Of a DNA stretch of 64,000 nucleotides, positions 57,657 to 60,600 are shown piece after piece. The stretch lies in contig CM044498.1 of NCBI GenBank assembly GCA_024364805.1, positions 10,056,454 through 10,120,453 of the forward strand, read 5' to 3'. The notes below the pieces were generated by a model, which was not told the origin of the DNA, ran no database searches, and saw only the letters and a list, made by a program, of their open reading frames with translations. Source of the DNA: Euprymna scolopes (lineage: Eukaryota; Mollusca; Cephalopoda; Sepiida; Sepiolidae). The first letter of the stretch is position 1, and the number at the start of each line of letters is the position of its first letter. A program made the translations under genes and the position numbers.

Positions 57657-60600
57657 GAATATATATAAACTTTTTACCAACATTGACTGTTTCTTATACA
57701 TAAATGGATTAAAATGATTTCAATTTGTTCTTTGTTTTAGAAGCCTCCAATCAATCAGCAATTATCTAGCCTTTTTTATGCCTTTAATGTTATCAAGGTG
57801 AGTCAATTTTTTACACAGGTCACTCAGGTGTTAAATAAATAAGCAAAGACTGCCTCCTTCACTACCCATAAGAGTAACATTCATGGAATAGTCCATGTTG
57901 TCAGTTTATAGTTATTGTACTCTTCATTATTTTTCAATGATTTTATTCTGCGCTTGTTGCATGTCATTTTGTGAAGATTTACCAATGAATATATGAGAAT
58001 TTATGACATTCCTTGATGATTGTGCACTTTACTTACTGTGCTATTTTTTTTTTATAGTATTTTTAAGTTAAATTCAAGTTTTGCAATATCTTTTTTCACT
58101 AAATTGTTAGGTGAAAGTACAGAATAGTTACAAAATACCCCTCTTCCCATGTTAAGAATGGCTTTTTAAATAACCTTATTATTTCAGCATGTAACATAAG
58201 TGCATAAATATCAAAAATTTCTTTTCATTAAACTGCAAACTACAAGATTACAAAAAAATATTGAAGAAATATTTTTTGTTGACATGGCATTGCCTTGGAT
58301 GATAAGAGATGCACTGGAATATCCAAGATGTCTCAAAGGTTTTGTTTATTATGTAAAATCGATCCTGAACAGTGTTTATGAGAGAAAATTTATCATGATT
58401 AATTTTAAAAAAATTTATTCCCAAATCTATTACTCATATAGATTTGTATGTCTGTCTGAAACTGAACTATAGTATTACTATCTTTTAGTGCTCAATGCAA
58501 GGGATAGTTAGTATAGTATCTGTTCTCTTATCATGAGACTATCCTCCCAGTATAAACAGTATTTTTAATTCTTTTTAGAATGAATTTGCCTATCTAAGCA
58601 TAATGGAATATTCCAGCGTTTTAATGAACTAATTTTCTAGATTACAATCTCATTTTAGTTGGAACTCAACTGGGCAGACAGCTAAAAACTGTCTACTAAA
58701 GTCAATAATTGTGGCCCATTTTTTTGTGAAAATTAAAGTGCCAAAGTATTAAAAACTTTTGTAACCTCGGAGATCTTCAGTCTGGATACTTTATGATTTA
58801 TACAAGACATTGGACATTTGTAGGAACAATCCCTAAGAAACTGCTTGAATGTTCCAGCACATTTCCTTAGCTATCATCTGAGGCAATATGTCTATTGTGA
58901 CGTCATCATACGACGTCTAAGTCTTGAAGAAAATAACCTTAGCTTTTTGTGGAGACAATTAAAAAGTGATTTATTGAAGTAAACCTTTTCATTATTTGAT
59001 TATTGGTGATTAAAATATAATCCATGTTAACTTTGGTAATCAATTTCTGAGATACAAATAAACACATTTTTTTTTTATTGTATGATTTTTGCATTTCGAA
59101 TTCAAATGTTTAGATCAGGGGTCAACAACCCTCGGCCTGCGGGCCACTTCTGGTCCTTGAGTAAATTTTGTCTAACTTGCCATCTTATACTACACATAAT
59201 CTAAATAAAGCTAAACCAAAGTGACAGTTAAAAGCCATAATATTTCACCTGATGTAGTGAACTTATAATGCAATAAACAGAAACAAATATTTTATTAATT
59301 GATTAACTGTTTCTAACTGTATTTCATTTGTAGCAAAGAATTTCCTTAATTTGTTAATTGATAGTAATTAGTTTTGTTATTCCTGGAATAAAATAAGGAA
59401 TTTGATTTAGTTTATCAAATGTGTTTATTTTGTTATTTTGTTATTTATAAGAGTTCTTGATGCTTGTCCAGAATTTCCTCTAAAAAAAAGAAAGAAAAAT
59501 CTGTATGATGTACATATCATTAATAGAAATGAGAATATCGTACACCAAAAATCACATAAAGTGATTTAAGTTTTGAATAAGAAAATCAAATTATTTTGCT
59601 AAAGTACCAGCTATGATCTGGTGACGTCATCTTGTGAATATTCTGAAGTAACAAGGGAGATCATGTGAATCAAGATTTTAGAAAGCCATTCTTAACTTGT
59701 GAAAAATATTTTTAAGCGAATTTGAGATTTTCCAATGCACAGTGGAAAATCTCAAATTCACTTAAAAATATTTTTCTTTGTAAAATATAAAATTACTTGA
59801 TCAAGTTACGTGATTTTTGGTGTATGATATTTTCCTTCCAAGGTACATACATCATATAGACTTTTGTTTATTTTTATTTTTTCATATGAAGGAATTCTGA
59901 ACAAATGCCAAGTTTAGAAAAAAAAATGTTATTTATTTATTTATTTACTTATTTATCTATTTTAAATACAATATTATTACATTGCTTGTTTCCTTTATAT
60001 ATCCATAAAATTTATATACATATTTAATAACAAAGCTCATGATGCAGTATAGGTATTTGGCTCTCCTCTATGACACTACATAGCTGTTTGCCTATCACTC
60101 ACCAAAAGGTTGCCAACCTTTAGTTCAAATGTTAAGATTTCAAATCTACTGTGAAAATTAATATCAATTCTTCTCTACACTTTATTTATCCAGAAAAAAT
60201 ATCCTGAGTTAATGGGTTATTCAGTGTTTGGTATTGATGAAATCTACAAAAAATGGAGGAAATTTGTTATCAAGAGGCAACAAACTAAATCCAAAAGGTA
60301 AGAAGAAACATTTTCTTTTGATTGAGGAGTTTGTTATATTTTTAGAGTCTTTCAGTGCAGTGTGCACGGTGTGATGATGAATGTTTCAGCAAAAGAGATG
60401 ATAAAACAGATACAAATCAGAAGATATGTGGCCAAATTATGGACAATGATTAAAAACAGGAATTCAAATCTATCAAATTTAATCCATAGCTCATTGTGAC
60501 TAAAAATTGAACATTACAGAAATAAGCAAATAATATTCAAAATTATTAATATAATGATGATCATATCTGAGTCGTCATTTTCTCTTCTTACAAACAATGG

